Origin: Afipia sp. P52-10
Lineage (GTDB): Bacteria > Pseudomonadota > Alphaproteobacteria > Rhizobiales > Xanthobacteraceae
Assembly (NCBI RefSeq): GCF_000516555.1
Contig: NZ_AZSJ01000007.1
Coordinates: forward strand, 124,879 to 188,878
DNA: 64,000 nucleotides
Reading direction: 5' to 3'
The notes beneath the pieces were generated by a model. It was not told the DNA's origin and made no database searches. It saw nothing but the letters and a program-made list of their open reading frames with translations. Shown here one piece after another: positions 17,905 to 26,811 of this stretch (position 1 is the first letter of the stretch; the number at the start of each line of letters is the position of its first letter). The translations under genes were made by a program, and so were the position numbers.

Positions 17905-18338
17905 CGTGTTCTCTCCCGATACCAGCCTCGCGGCGGCGTTACATATTTTGGAACGATCTCGTCGGGATGACCGGCTGCCGTTCGTTGCTCTGCACAAAAC
18001 TCTGCGCGTCGCTCGAGTCCTATTGCGAACAACGCACGTAACTATACACGCCACGCGCCACGCGGCCACCGCCGGCCAATCCGTTAGCCATTCCTTTTTT
18101 GCACGACCCTAAGGCAAATATTGCTCTCGTCCCTGCGCAGACACCCATGACAAATGTTGCTGGGGACGAACGCCGCCCAGCCTTAAGCTCGTGACTAAGT
18201 CTTAAGCCCGCGACTTGAGAACCTGATTGGCTCGACCTGGGGTCAACCTCGCAGCGTAACTGTGACAATTTGCGCGCGGCGTTGGCGTCGTGTTTAGATC
18301 ACGCGTCAGCGTTTCTACAAAAGGCAGGACACACCTGA
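17905..18338. promoter_or_regulatory. Divergent control region of the two catabolic operons, with two pairs of direct repeats
   Basis: The 434-bp gap separates the dehydrogenase/CoA-transferase operon (minus) from the thiolase-like operon (plus). It contains CTTAAGCTCGTGACT at 18182-18196 and CTTAAGCCCGCGACT at 18200-18214 (13 of 15 identical, 18 bp apart), and CAAATATTGCT at 18115-18125 with CAAATGTTGCT at 18151-18161 (36 bp apart). Such spaced repeats are typical operators. No regulator gene is adjacent, so the factor is unknown. Confidence 0.5.
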
Positions 18339-19493
18339 ATGAGTATTAAGGGCAAAGCATACATCATGGGGGCTTACGAGCACCCCACGCGCAAGGCGCC
18401 GGACAAGTCCGTCCCTCAAATTCATCATGAGGCAGCGATCGGTGCGTTGAAGGACGCAGGCCTCACCAAGGACGACGTCGACGGTTACTTCTGCGCGGGC
18501 GACGCGCCAGGCCTCGGCCCGCTCAGCATGGTCGACTACATGGGCCTGAAGGTGAAGCACGTCGATTCGACCGATGTCGGCGGTTCGTCCTACATCCTGC
18601 ACGTCGCGCATGCGGCCGAGGCGATCGCCGCGGGCAAGTGCTCGGTGGCGCTGATCACGCTTGCCGGCAAGCCGCTCACGGCGCCAGTACCGCGCGCGAC
18701 CATTCCGCTCGCCCCCGACGCATCGTATGAATCGCCGTACGGCATCGTGGTTGCCAACTCGTACGGCATGTGCGCCGCGCGCCACATGTACGAATACGGC
18801 ACGACCAGCGAACAGCTCGCGTGGATCAAAGTCGCGGCGTCGCATCACGCACAGTACAACGAGCATGCGTTCCTGCGGAACGTCGTCACGGTCGAGGAAG
18901 TCGTCAATTCGCCGATGATTTCCAATCCGCTGCACCGGCTCGACTGCTGCGTCATCACCGATGGCGGCGGCGCGCTGATCGTCACCAGCCCGGAAGTCGC
19001 CAAGAGCCTGAAGCGGCCGCTGGTGCGCGTCATGGGCGCGGGCGAGTCGCCGAAGGGACAGAACGGTGGCGACACCGATCTGACGTTCTCGGGCGCGCGC
19101 TGGTCGGGTCCGATCGCGTTCGCGGAAGCGGGCGTCAAGCACGCGGATATCAAGTACGCCTCGATCTATGACAGCTTCACCATCACGGTGCTGATGCAGC
19201 TCGAGGATCTCGGTTTCTGTGAGAAGGGCCAGGGTGGCAAGTTCGTTGCGGACGGCAACCTGATCTCGGGCGTCGGCAAGCTGCCGTTCAACACCGATGG
19301 CGGCGGTCTCTGCAACAACCACCCGGCCAACCGTGGCGGCATTACCAAGGTGATCGAGGCGGTGCGGCAGCTTCGTGGTGAGGCCCACCCGAAGGTGCAG
19401 GTGAAGAACTGCGATATCGCTCTGGCGCATGGTACGGGCGGCTCGCTCGGCGTCCGCCACGGCAGTGCAACTCTGATTATGGAGCGCGTGTGA
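18339..19493 (+). CDS. Thiolase-fold protein lacking the catalytic cysteines (Ltp2/BbsB-like)
   Basis: A 384-residue thiolase-superfamily protein of the SCP-x/lipid-transfer branch. Where thiolases have the nucleophilic Cys, this one reads STDVGGSSYILHVAHA with no Cys; where the second Cys (CxGGG) is expected it has AHGTGGSLG. The His motif survives as GGGLCNNHPANRGG. So conventional Claisen thiolysis is unlikely. Relatives lacking the Cys, such as Ltp2 of steroid side-chain degradation, are retro-aldolases that work in complex with a DUF35 protein; BbsAB is a comparable pair. The DUF35 gene follows with a one-base overlap. It leads an operon with DUF35, acyl-CoA dehydrogenase and MaoC-like genes. 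Confidence 0.87.
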   Translation: MSIKGKAYIMGAYEHPTRKAPDKSVPQIHHEAAIGALKDAGLTKDDVDGYFCAGDAPGLGPLSMVDYMGLKVKHVDSTDVGGSSYILHVAHAAEAIAAGKCSVALITLAGKPLTAPVPRATIPLAPDASYESPYGIVVANSYGMCAARHMYEYGTTSEQLAWIKVAASHHAQYNEHAFLRNVVTVEEVVNSPMISNPLHRLDCCVITDGGGALIVTSPEVAKSLKRPLVRVMGAGESPKGQNGGDTDLTFSGARWSGPIAFAEAGVKHADIKYASIYDSFTITVLMQLEDLGFCEKGQGGKFVADGNLISGVGKLPFNTDGGGLCNNHPANRGGITKVIEAVRQLRGEAHPKVQVKNCDIALAHGTGGSLGVRHGSATLIMERV

Positions 19494-19888
19494 TGGCGGA
19501 AACCAAAGAACGCCAATTCCCGGCGGCGATCGTCAATCCAGAAAGCCAAGCGTACTGGGATGCTGCCGCCAAGGGCAAACTCCTGTTCGGACATTGCAAG
19601 AGCTGCAAGAAGAACTACTTCTACCCGCGTTCGATTTGCCCGTTCTGCGCCAGCGACAACACCGAGTTGAAGGAAGCATCGGGTAAGGGCGTGATCTATT
19701 CGCACTCGACCATGCGCCGCGTTCCGGAGCCTTATGCGCTCGCTTACGTGACGTTGGAAGAAGGCCCGAAGATGTTGACCAACATCGTCGACTGCGATTT
19801 CGACAAGCTCGAGATCGGCCAGAAGGTGCATGTTGTGTTCAAGCCGGCCAAGGAAGGCCCGCCGATTCCGGCCTTTGCTCCGGATTGA
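19493..19888 (+). CDS. DUF35 zinc-ribbon/OB-fold acyl-CoA-binding partner protein
   Basis: A 131-residue protein with the DUF35 layout: an N-terminal helix, a rubredoxin-like zinc ribbon with two Cys pairs (HCKSCKK and CPFCAS, about residues 38-58), then an OB fold (GKGVIYSHSTMRRVPEPYALAYVTLEEGPKMLTNIVDCD). DUF35 proteins bind the CoA ester for a thiolase-fold partner, as in BbsA-BbsB and ChsH2-Ltp2. The ATG overlaps the stop of the thiolase-like gene (TGATG), pointing to translational coupling and equal amounts of both proteins. Confidence 0.9.
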   Translation: MAETKERQFPAAIVNPESQAYWDAAAKGKLLFGHCKSCKKNYFYPRSICPFCASDNTELKEASGKGVIYSHSTMRRVPEPYALAYVTLEEGPKMLTNIVDCDFDKLEIGQKVHVVFKPAKEGPPIPAFAPD

Positions 19889-20006
19889 TCTGACGTGCTG
19901 TCGGCGCGGGCGATCACGTTGCCCGCGCCGTTTCGCTTCGGCGACAATAAGACAATCAGACTTGCCGGCGGCCCGCGACGGGCATGCCATGGCGTGAGGG
20001 TAGGAA

Positions 20007-21161
20007 ATGGATTTCGGGCTCAACGACGAACAGAAGCTGCTCAAGGACAGCGTCGACCGGCTGCTGGCCGAGAAATACGATTTCAATACGCGCCAGAAGA
20101 TCGCGGAGAGCAAGCTCGGCTGGAGCCGCGAGATGTGGGACCAGTATGCGGAGCTCGGCCTGCTGGGCGTCGCCTTCAGTGAGGAGCATGGCGGCATCGG
20201 CGGCGGTCCGATCGAAACCTCGATTGTCATGGAAGCGCTTGGCCGCTCGATCGCGCTGGAGCCTTATGTTCCGACCGTCGTGATCGGCGGCGGTTTCATT
20301 CAGGCCGGCGGCACCGACAAGCAGAAGCAGGAGATGCTGCCCGCCATTGCGAATGGCAAGCTGCTGCTGGCGTTCGCTTACACCGAGCGTCACTCGCGTT
20401 TCGATCTCGCCGACATCAAGACCACGGCCCGCAAGGATGGCAATGGCTGGGTGCTGGATGGCGAGAAGGCGCTGGTCTGGCATGGCGACAGCGCGGACAA
20501 GATTTTCGTCACTGCGCGCGTCTCCGGCAACCAGCGGGACAAGGACGGGATCGGCATCTTCATCGTTGATGGCAAGGCAGCCGGCTTGACGCGCAAGCCG
20601 ATGAAGCTCGCCGACAGCCACCAGGGCGCCGATATCTTTCTAAAGGGCGTCAAGGTCAGCGCCGAGGATGTGATCGGCGAGCCGGGCAGGGCTTATCCGC
20701 TGATCGAGCGGGTCGTCGATCGCGCGATCGCGGCGACGATCTCGGAATCGATCGGCTGCATGGACGAGCTTCTCGCAACGACCACCGAATATCTGAAGAC
20801 GCGTGAACAGTTCGGCCGGCCGATCGGCACGTTCCAGGCGCTGCAGCATCGCGCTGTCGACATGCTGATGAATGTCGAGCAGGCACGCAGCATGTCGATG
20901 CTGGCGACCATGATGTCGGATCAGTCCGACAACAGTGAGCGCCGCAAGTCGATTTCGGCGGCCAAGGTGCATCTGAGCAAGGCGTCGCGCTACGTCGGCG
21001 AACAGGCCATTCAGTTGCATGGCGGGATCGCCATGACCATGGAATACAAGGCCGGCCACTATTTCCGCAGGCTGATCTCGATCCAGACCCAGTTCGGCGA
21101 TCTTGATCATCACATGGAGCTGTTGTCGGACGCCGGAGGGCTGGCACCGAGCGACGAGTGA
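20007..21161 (+). CDS. Acyl-CoA dehydrogenase (small-subunit type)
   Basis: A 384-residue acyl-CoA dehydrogenase starting MDFGLNDEQKLLKDSVDRLL, with LGLLGVAFSEEHGGIGGGPIET, a degenerate FAD strand region (LLAFAYTERHSRFDLADIKTTA in place of the usual TEP-GSD) and a C-terminal AIQLHGGIAMTMEYKAGHYFRRL. The divergence suits the second subunit of a heteromeric alpha2-beta2 dehydrogenase, as in PimD or the FadE29 type. Its partner would be the enzyme at 16711-17904. A strong GAGGGTAGGAA precedes the ATG. It lies between the DUF35 and MaoC-like genes in one operon. Confidence 0.9.
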   Translation: MDFGLNDEQKLLKDSVDRLLAEKYDFNTRQKIAESKLGWSREMWDQYAELGLLGVAFSEEHGGIGGGPIETSIVMEALGRSIALEPYVPTVVIGGGFIQAGGTDKQKQEMLPAIANGKLLLAFAYTERHSRFDLADIKTTARKDGNGWVLDGEKALVWHGDSADKIFVTARVSGNQRDKDGIGIFIVDGKAAGLTRKPMKLADSHQGADIFLKGVKVSAEDVIGEPGRAYPLIERVVDRAIAATISESIGCMDELLATTTEYLKTREQFGRPIGTFQALQHRAVDMLMNVEQARSMSMLATMMSDQSDNSERRKSISAAKVHLSKASRYVGEQAIQLHGGIAMTMEYKAGHYFRRLISIQTQFGDLDHHMELLSDAGGLAPSDE

Positions 21162-21201
21162 GGATCATCAGACAGGCATCTTGAGCACGGAGGTCCCAGC
21201 C

Positions 21202-22008
21202 ATGACCAAGCAGTTCGAACCTTACAGCATCGTGGCATTCAATGCGGCGAAGCTGTCCGAGAACAAGATGCACGATGACACGGTGGCGAAGAAATTCGGC
21301 TTTACGGGCGGCCTCGTTCCCGGCGTCGATGTCTTCGCCTATATGAGCCACGCGCCCTTGACGCTCTGGGGGCGCGCGTTCCTCGAACGCGGCCACATGG
21401 AAGGCCGCTTCGGCAAGCCGATCTACGATGGTGAGACGGCGACGGTGACCGCGATCGAGCGCGACGGCGGCCTGGATGTGCAGATCGAGAGTCGTGGCGT
21501 GGTTTGCGGCACTGGCCGCGCCACGCTGCCTGCGTCGTCGCCACCCGTCGCGCTTGGCGATTTCAAAACCGGCAATCCGCCCGCGCACGAGCAGCGTCCG
21601 CCGGCAGATGAGGTGAGTTACAAGGTCGGCTCATGGCTGAGCATTCATACCTTCAGCTTTTCGCCGGAGCAGCAGGCGCAGTATCTGAAGGATATTTGCG
21701 AGGCCGATCCGATCTATGCGAAAGAGGGGATCATCCACTCTGGCACGATCCTGCGGGCATGCAACTGGGCGCTGACCCATAACGCCAAGATGGGACCGTG
21801 GATTCACGTCGGCAGCACGATTCAGCAGCTGGGGCTTGGTCGCGTTGGCGATGAGATTTCGGTGCGTGCGAAGGTGGCCAAGAATTTCGAGAACAAGGGC
21901 CACAAGATCGTCGAGCTCGATGCGCTGGTCATTGCCAACGGCAAGACGCCGATTGCGCGCGTCGCGCATGCGGCGATCTACGAGCCGCGGCAGGCGCGGG
22001 CGGCATAA
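21202..22008 (+). CDS. MaoC-like hotdog hydratase, double length
   Basis: A 268-residue protein with two hotdog halves. The first has ENKMHDDTVAKKFGFTGGLVPGVDVFAYMS, resembling the N-terminal hydratase-2 region, and the second ends with SIQQLGLGRVGDEISVRAKVAKNFENKGHKIVELDALVIANG, typical of MaoC-like strands. Family members hydrate 2-enoyl-CoA to the (R)-3-hydroxyacyl-CoA. The classical GDxNPxH motif is not intact, so the catalytic role is provisional. ATG 21202 has GGAGG at the right distance. It is the last gene of the thiolase-like operon, which would supply the hydration step before C-C cleavage. Confidence 0.75.
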   Translation: MTKQFEPYSIVAFNAAKLSENKMHDDTVAKKFGFTGGLVPGVDVFAYMSHAPLTLWGRAFLERGHMEGRFGKPIYDGETATVTAIERDGGLDVQIESRGVVCGTGRATLPASSPPVALGDFKTGNPPAHEQRPPADEVSYKVGSWLSIHTFSFSPEQQAQYLKDICEADPIYAKEGIIHSGTILRACNWALTHNAKMGPWIHVGSTIQQLGLGRVGDEISVRAKVAKNFENKGHKIVELDALVIANGKTPIARVAHAAIYEPRQARAA

Positions 22009-22099
22009 AGCGAAAGCTGGCGCGGCGCCTTTCCGCCGGCGGCGGTGACAGTGACAGGCGGATGCCCGTTCGCATGATGCAAGCGCGTCAGGATAGACG

Positions 22100-23056
22100 T
22101 TAAAGCAGCCGGGCCTTCAGGAACGTGGTCGCGCTGTCGATCATCTCCTGCGCGACCGGCAGGTGCCGCACGCGGTTGATGAAACCGTGATTGGCACCCT
22201 TCGCCAGGACGAACTGATCGCCGCTGCGTAACGCGCGCAGCTTGTCATAGAACTGCACCGAGTCATCGCGCAGCACATCGCATTCGGCTGCGCAGATCCA
22301 CGCAGGCGGTGATGCCGCGAGGTTGCCGTTCATCGGCGTGATCGCCGGATCGTCTGTCTTTCCCGCCGGCGCGTAGAGATTAAAGAACATCTGCATGCGA
22401 TCGCGCGAAAGGCCGAAGCGGCCGTCGCCGAAATGCAGATAGGAAGGCGTGTCGAAGTCATTGCCGAGCACGCCATAAAACAGCAGCTGGGCCGCGAAAG
22501 TCGCGGCGGGGGCGCGCAGGGCAACGGCGGCCGCGAGATTGGCGCCCGCCGATGCGCCGCTGATCGCAAGGCGGGCGGGATTTCCGCCGTAGTTCCTACC
22601 TTCGGACTTGATCCAGCGCAGCGCGGCTTCGCAATCGTGTAGGCCGGCGGGGAACGGATGCTCCGGCGCCAGCCGGTAGCTGGTGGAGACGACCACCATG
22701 CCGGTCTGCGCGGCGAGGTGGCGGGCGAGCGGCTCGGTCTCCTCGATGCTGCCGAACGCCCAGCCGCCGCCGTGGATCAGCAGCAGCATGGGGGCTGCGG
22801 TCGTTGCCGTCGGCCGATAGACGCGGGCTCGCACTGCGCCCGTTTCACCGGGGATGCGGACGTCCGTCATCTGGTACGGCACTGGCGCACCCTCGATCCA
22901 ATAGCCGCAGATCTGCGCGCGCAACGCGCGCTCTGCGGCCATGCCGTCGGGAATGGGATGACCTTCGCGCAACCTGGCTTCGATGGCCACCACCTCGCGC
23001 ATCGCGGCACTTGGCTTTGCGCCGGCGACGACATCGCTCACGGTTTCTGGGTCCAT
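22100..23056 (-). CDS. HSL-type alpha/beta hydrolase (esterase)
   Basis: A 318-residue hydrolase of the hormone-sensitive-lipase group. It shows the HGGGW oxyanion motif (LLLIHGGGWAFGSIEETEPL), the nucleophile elbow ISGASAGANLAAAV (GxSxG with Ser near residue 162), a likely Asp in AECDVLRDDS, and His in KGANHGFINR near the C-terminus. The family cleaves short to medium acyl esters. It lies 25 bp after the molybdopterin oxidoreductase gene on the same strand, so the two are probably co-transcribed; an ester or lactone intermediate is a possible substrate. Confidence 0.9.
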   Translation of the reverse strand: MDPETVSDVVAGAKPSAAMREVVAIEARLREGHPIPDGMAAERALRAQICGYWIEGAPVPYQMTDVRIPGETGAVRARVYRPTATTAAPMLLLIHGGGWAFGSIEETEPLARHLAAQTGMVVVSTSYRLAPEHPFPAGLHDCEAALRWIKSEGRNYGGNPARLAISGASAGANLAAAVALRAPAATFAAQLLFYGVLGNDFDTPSYLHFGDGRFGLSRDRMQMFFNLYAPAGKTDDPAITPMNGNLAASPPAWICAAECDVLRDDSVQFYDKLRALRSGDQFVLAKGANHGFINRVRHLPVAQEMIDSATTFLKARLL

Positions 23057-23081
23057 CGAGGCTTTCCTTGCAGTCTTCGTG

Positions 23082-25457
23082 CTACGCGGCCTTGGTAGAC
23101 TGCTTGGCCTGCTGGATTGCCGTCCACACACGCTCGGGCGTCAGCGGCATGTCGATGTGCTCGACGCCGAGTTCGGACAATGCATTGATGACCGCATTGA
23201 CGACGGTGGAAAGGCTTCCGGCACAGCCGGCTTCGCCGCAGCCTTTGGTGCCGAGCGGATTAGAGGTCGCAGGCGAGGGATGGCTGTCGAGGGTGATGCT
23301 CGGCACGTCGCCTGCGCGCGGCATCGCATAGTCCATGAACGAGCCGGTGATCGGCTGGCCGTCGCCATCATAGCTGACACACTCCATCAAAGCCTGTCCG
23401 ATGCCCTGAGCGACGCCGCCGTGGACCTGGCCCGCGACCATCAACGGATTCACCTCGACGCCGAAGTCGTTGACGCCGGTGTATTTGACGATGGCGATCG
23501 TGCCTGTCTCGGGATCGACCTCGACCTCCGCCACATGGCAGCCGTTCGGGAAGGTGGCCTGCACGTCGCTCGTCATATGATCGACGTCAAGCGAGGCCGG
23601 CCCGCCATTGCCCTTGCCTTCCTGCAGCATCTTGGCGAGATCCAGGATGTTGATGCCACGGTCGGTGCCGGCGATCCTGAACTGACCGCCTGCGAATTCG
23701 ATATCCGCGGAGGATGCCTCCAGCACATGTGCTGCGGCCTCCTTGCCCTTTTCGATGACGAGATTGGAGGCTTCGACGATGGCCTGACCGCTGGCCGTGA
23801 TCGAGCGCGAGCCACCAGTGCCGTTGCCCGAATGGACGATGTCGCTGTCGCCCTGAACCAGGCGGATCTTGTCGAACGGCACGCCGAGCCGGTCGGAGAG
23901 AACCTGCGAGTAGGGTGAGGCGTGGCCCTGGCCGTAATCGAGCGTGCCGGTAATGAAGGTCACGCCGCCGTCCTTGTCGAAGACAATCTTGCCGAGCTCC
24001 TTGCTCGGCGGTGCCGTGACCTCGAGATAGGCGCCGACAGCGATGCCGCGCAGCTTTCCAGCCTTGCGGCTTTCCTTCTTGCGCTTGGCGAAGCCGGGAT
24101 AATCGGCAGTCTTCAGCGCATTGGCCATCACCGCAGGAAAATCGCCGCTGTCATATTGCATGCCGGACGAGGCCATGAATGGCATCTGCGCGCTCTTGAT
24201 CAGGTTCTTCTTGCGCAGCGCGATCCGGTCGATGCCCATTTCGTCGGCCGCCCGCTCGATCAGCCGCTCCATGAAGTAGTTGGCCTCGGGGCGACCGGCA
24301 CCGCGATAGGCGCCCATCACTGAGGTATTGGTCAGCACGCACTTGATGCTCACTTCGATTTGCTGCGTCTTGTAGACGCTTGCGATGTTCTTGGCGATGC
24401 CGAGTGAGAGCGGGCTCGGCATCACGCCGGCGAGATAGCCGCCGACATTGCCGTAGCCGGTGATGCGCACTGCGAGGAAGTTACCGTCCTTGTCGAGCGC
24501 GAGTTCGGCGTGAACCTCGCTCGCGCGGCCATGGCTGTCGGACAGAAAGCTGCCCGAACGCTCGTCGGTCCATTTGACCGGCCGGCCGAGTTGCTTGGCC
24601 GCGTGCAGGAGGCATGTGTACTCAGGATAGTTGACCGACTTCATGCCGAACGAGCCGCCGACATTACCGGTCAGGATGCGGATCTGGTCGGCCTTCACCT
24701 TGAGCAGTGTGGCGAGCAGGACGCGGTTGCCGGCGACGCCCTGGGTCGGCACATGCAACGTGTAGAAGTCGCGTTTCGGATCATAGACCCCGATACCCGA
24801 GCGTGGCTCCATTGCAGCAACGACGACGCGTGTGTTCTCGAGATCGAGCTTGGTGACATGCGCGGCCTTGGCAAAGGCTTCATCGACCTTTGCGGTGTCG
24901 CCATAGTGGAAATCCAGCACCATGTTGTTCGGCACGCTGTCATAGAGCTGCGGCGCGCCGGGCTTGATCGCCTCGGAAGCGCGGGTCACGGCAGGCAGCG
25001 GCTCGATGTCGAGCGACACAGCTTCGGCTGCGTCCTTCGCCTGCGCAAGCGTTTCGGCGACGACGATGGCGATCGGATCACCGACGAAGCGCACCTTGCC
25101 GACCGCCAGGATCGGCTTGTTGGATTGCAGCAGTGGCGAGCCGTCCTTGCTCTTCAGCGGCATGCGGCTGACGAAGTTGCCGTAGCCGGCTGCAACCATG
25201 TCCTCGCCGGTCCAGATGCCGAGCACGCCCGGCATCGCCTTCGCCTCGGTGATATCGACGGATTTGAGCACGCCATGCGGGTGGGTCGATCGGACGATCA
25301 CCGCGTGAGCCTGTCCCGGCAGATTGAGATCGTCGGTGTAGTTGCCTTTGCCGCGGACCAGCGTGTCGTCTTCCTTGCGGGGGACAGGCTGGCCGATACC
25401 GTATTTTTGCGCTGCGATAGCATTTTCGATGGACCGGGCGGACAGATGGTCTTGCAT
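23082..25457 (-). CDS. Molybdopterin-binding large subunit, xanthine dehydrogenase/CoxL family (form II type)
   Basis: A 791-residue large subunit of the molybdenum hydroxylase family, with the N-terminal GKGNYTDDLNLPGQAHAVIVRSTHPHG domain, two molybdopterin domains and the C-terminal GTKGCGEAGCAGS holding the catalytic Glu. The active-site loop reads AYRGAGR, the pattern of form II CoxL-like proteins rather than AYxCSFR of true CO dehydrogenase. Such enzymes hydroxylate aromatic heterocycles or oxidise aldehydes. No FAD subunit or 2Fe-2S subunit is adjacent, which is unusual. ATG 25457 gives the best N-terminus. It is paired with the esterase gene. Confidence 0.92.
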   Translation of the reverse strand: MQDHLSARSIENAIAAQKYGIGQPVPRKEDDTLVRGKGNYTDDLNLPGQAHAVIVRSTHPHGVLKSVDITEAKAMPGVLGIWTGEDMVAAGYGNFVSRMPLKSKDGSPLLQSNKPILAVGKVRFVGDPIAIVVAETLAQAKDAAEAVSLDIEPLPAVTRASEAIKPGAPQLYDSVPNNMVLDFHYGDTAKVDEAFAKAAHVTKLDLENTRVVVAAMEPRSGIGVYDPKRDFYTLHVPTQGVAGNRVLLATLLKVKADQIRILTGNVGGSFGMKSVNYPEYTCLLHAAKQLGRPVKWTDERSGSFLSDSHGRASEVHAELALDKDGNFLAVRITGYGNVGGYLAGVMPSPLSLGIAKNIASVYKTQQIEVSIKCVLTNTSVMGAYRGAGRPEANYFMERLIERAADEMGIDRIALRKKNLIKSAQMPFMASSGMQYDSGDFPAVMANALKTADYPGFAKRKKESRKAGKLRGIAVGAYLEVTAPPSKELGKIVFDKDGGVTFITGTLDYGQGHASPYSQVLSDRLGVPFDKIRLVQGDSDIVHSGNGTGGSRSITASGQAIVEASNLVIEKGKEAAAHVLEASSADIEFAGGQFRIAGTDRGINILDLAKMLQEGKGNGGPASLDVDHMTSDVQATFPNGCHVAEVEVDPETGTIAIVKYTGVNDFGVEVNPLMVAGQVHGGVAQGIGQALMECVSYDGDGQPITGSFMDYAMPRAGDVPSITLDSHPSPATSNPLGTKGCGEAGCAGSLSTVVNAVINALSELGVEHIDMPLTPERVWTAIQQAKQSTKAA

Positions 25458-25742
25458 GGCGAAATCCAATCGACGGAAAGGGCTTTGAAGCTGCTGAAGG
25501 TGCGGCAAATGCACGGAGAAAGGCTACCGAAATGAGGTGCGGGCCACAACGACGATTGCGGCATGACCCCCGTGCTCAGGTTGCGGACAGGCGCGAGCCG
25601 GCCGTTTCGCGGTGCTGTTGGACCGTGAGGCGGAGCAATTGGAGCAGCCGCCCTGTTGCGCCGGTTGGCGTCACTGCTATTCTTCGTTTGAATCGGAAAC
25701 AGTCGAGCTGTAGGGCCTTGTCCGCGGCGGCAGGAATTTGAG

Positions 25743-26810
25743 ATGGAACACGAGTCGTGGCCGCGCTATGCCGCGGAGCCGCGAGTTGATACGCACGAAC
25801 ATATCTCGCCGCGCCAAGCCGTGCCGGTACGGACCCGTTTGTCCGATACCGCCTATGCCGCTCTCGATCTCGGCACCAACAACTGCCGCCTTCTGATCGC
25901 GCGTCCGACTGCGAACAACTTCCGTATCGTCGATTCGTTTTCGCGGATCATCCGGCTAGGGGAGGGTTTGGCCCAAACCGGGCGGATCTCCGAACTCGCC
26001 ATCGAGCGGGCGCTGTCTGCCTTGCGGGTCTGCCGTGACAAGATCGTCGCCAAGCGAGCGACGCGAACCCGGTTGATCGCGACCGAGGCCTGCCGCACCG
26101 CGGCCAATACCGACCGTTTCCGCGAGCGGGTAGACCGCGAACTCGGCATCCGGCTGGAGGTGATCGATCGCGAGACCGAGGCGATGCTGGCGGTGACCGG
26201 ATGCCTGCCCTTGCTCGATCCGGGCGCAAGCGGCGCCATTCTGTTCGATATCGGCGGCGGTTCGTCGGAACTGGTGCGGCTGGATCGCATCCCAGGGCTT
26301 CCGGACGCGACGCCGAAGATCAGCGGTTGGGTCTCGTTGCCGGTTGGCGTCGTCACCCTGGCCGAGCGACGCGGTGGCGTCGATGTGACGCCGCAAGCCT
26401 ATGCGGCGATGGTCAGCGAAGTGGCCGAGATGCTGGCACCATTTGCCCTGACGCACGGCCGCGATCTCGGCGGGATGCACCTGCTCGGTACCTCGGGCAC
26501 GGTCACCACGGTCGCCGGCATTTTTCTCGATCTGCCGCGTTACGACCGCAGGCGGGTCGATGGGCTCTGGATGAGCGATGCCGACGTAACCCATACGGTC
26601 GATCGGCTGCTGGCGATGAGCTATCAGGAGCGTGTCCATAACGCCTGCATCGGAACAGAACGCGGCGACCTCGTTCTCGCGGGCTGTGCGATCCTTGATG
26701 CGATCCGCATGGCGTTTCCCTGTCCACGCCTACGCATCGCTGACCGCGGCCTGCGTGAAGGCATGCTGGTGCAGATGATGCGCGAAGACGGCCTGATGCG
26801 GACGTCGTAA
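25743..26810 (+). CDS. ppx: Ppx/GppA phosphatase family protein
   Basis: A 355-residue exopolyphosphatase/pppGpp phosphohydrolase of the actin-like ATPase fold. It carries YAALDLGTNNCRLLIARPT (phosphate 1), AILFDIGGGSSELVRLD (phosphate 2) and LLGTSGTVTTVAGIFLDL. It lacks the C-terminal HD-like domain of long Ppx enzymes, as is common in alphaproteobacteria. The enzyme would remove phosphate from polyphosphate or pppGpp and so influence the stringent response. The stop is one base before the start of rlmE, a conserved pairing in rhizobiales. Confidence 0.92.
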   Translation: MEHESWPRYAAEPRVDTHEHISPRQAVPVRTRLSDTAYAALDLGTNNCRLLIARPTANNFRIVDSFSRIIRLGEGLAQTGRISELAIERALSALRVCRDKIVAKRATRTRLIATEACRTAANTDRFRERVDRELGIRLEVIDRETEAMLAVTGCLPLLDPGASGAILFDIGGGSSELVRLDRIPGLPDATPKISGWVSLPVGVVTLAERRGGVDVTPQAYAAMVSEVAEMLAPFALTHGRDLGGMHLLGTSGTVTTVAGIFLDLPRYDRRRVDGLWMSDADVTHTVDRLLAMSYQERVHNACIGTERGDLVLAGCAILDAIRMAFPCPRLRIADRGLREGMLVQMMREDGLMRTS

Positions 26811-26811
26811 C

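Noticed and set aside
18315-19460. Minus-strand open frame opposite the thiolase-like gene
   Set aside because: The plus strand carries the thiolase fold, good start and overlap with DUF35; the antisense frame has no recognisable domain.
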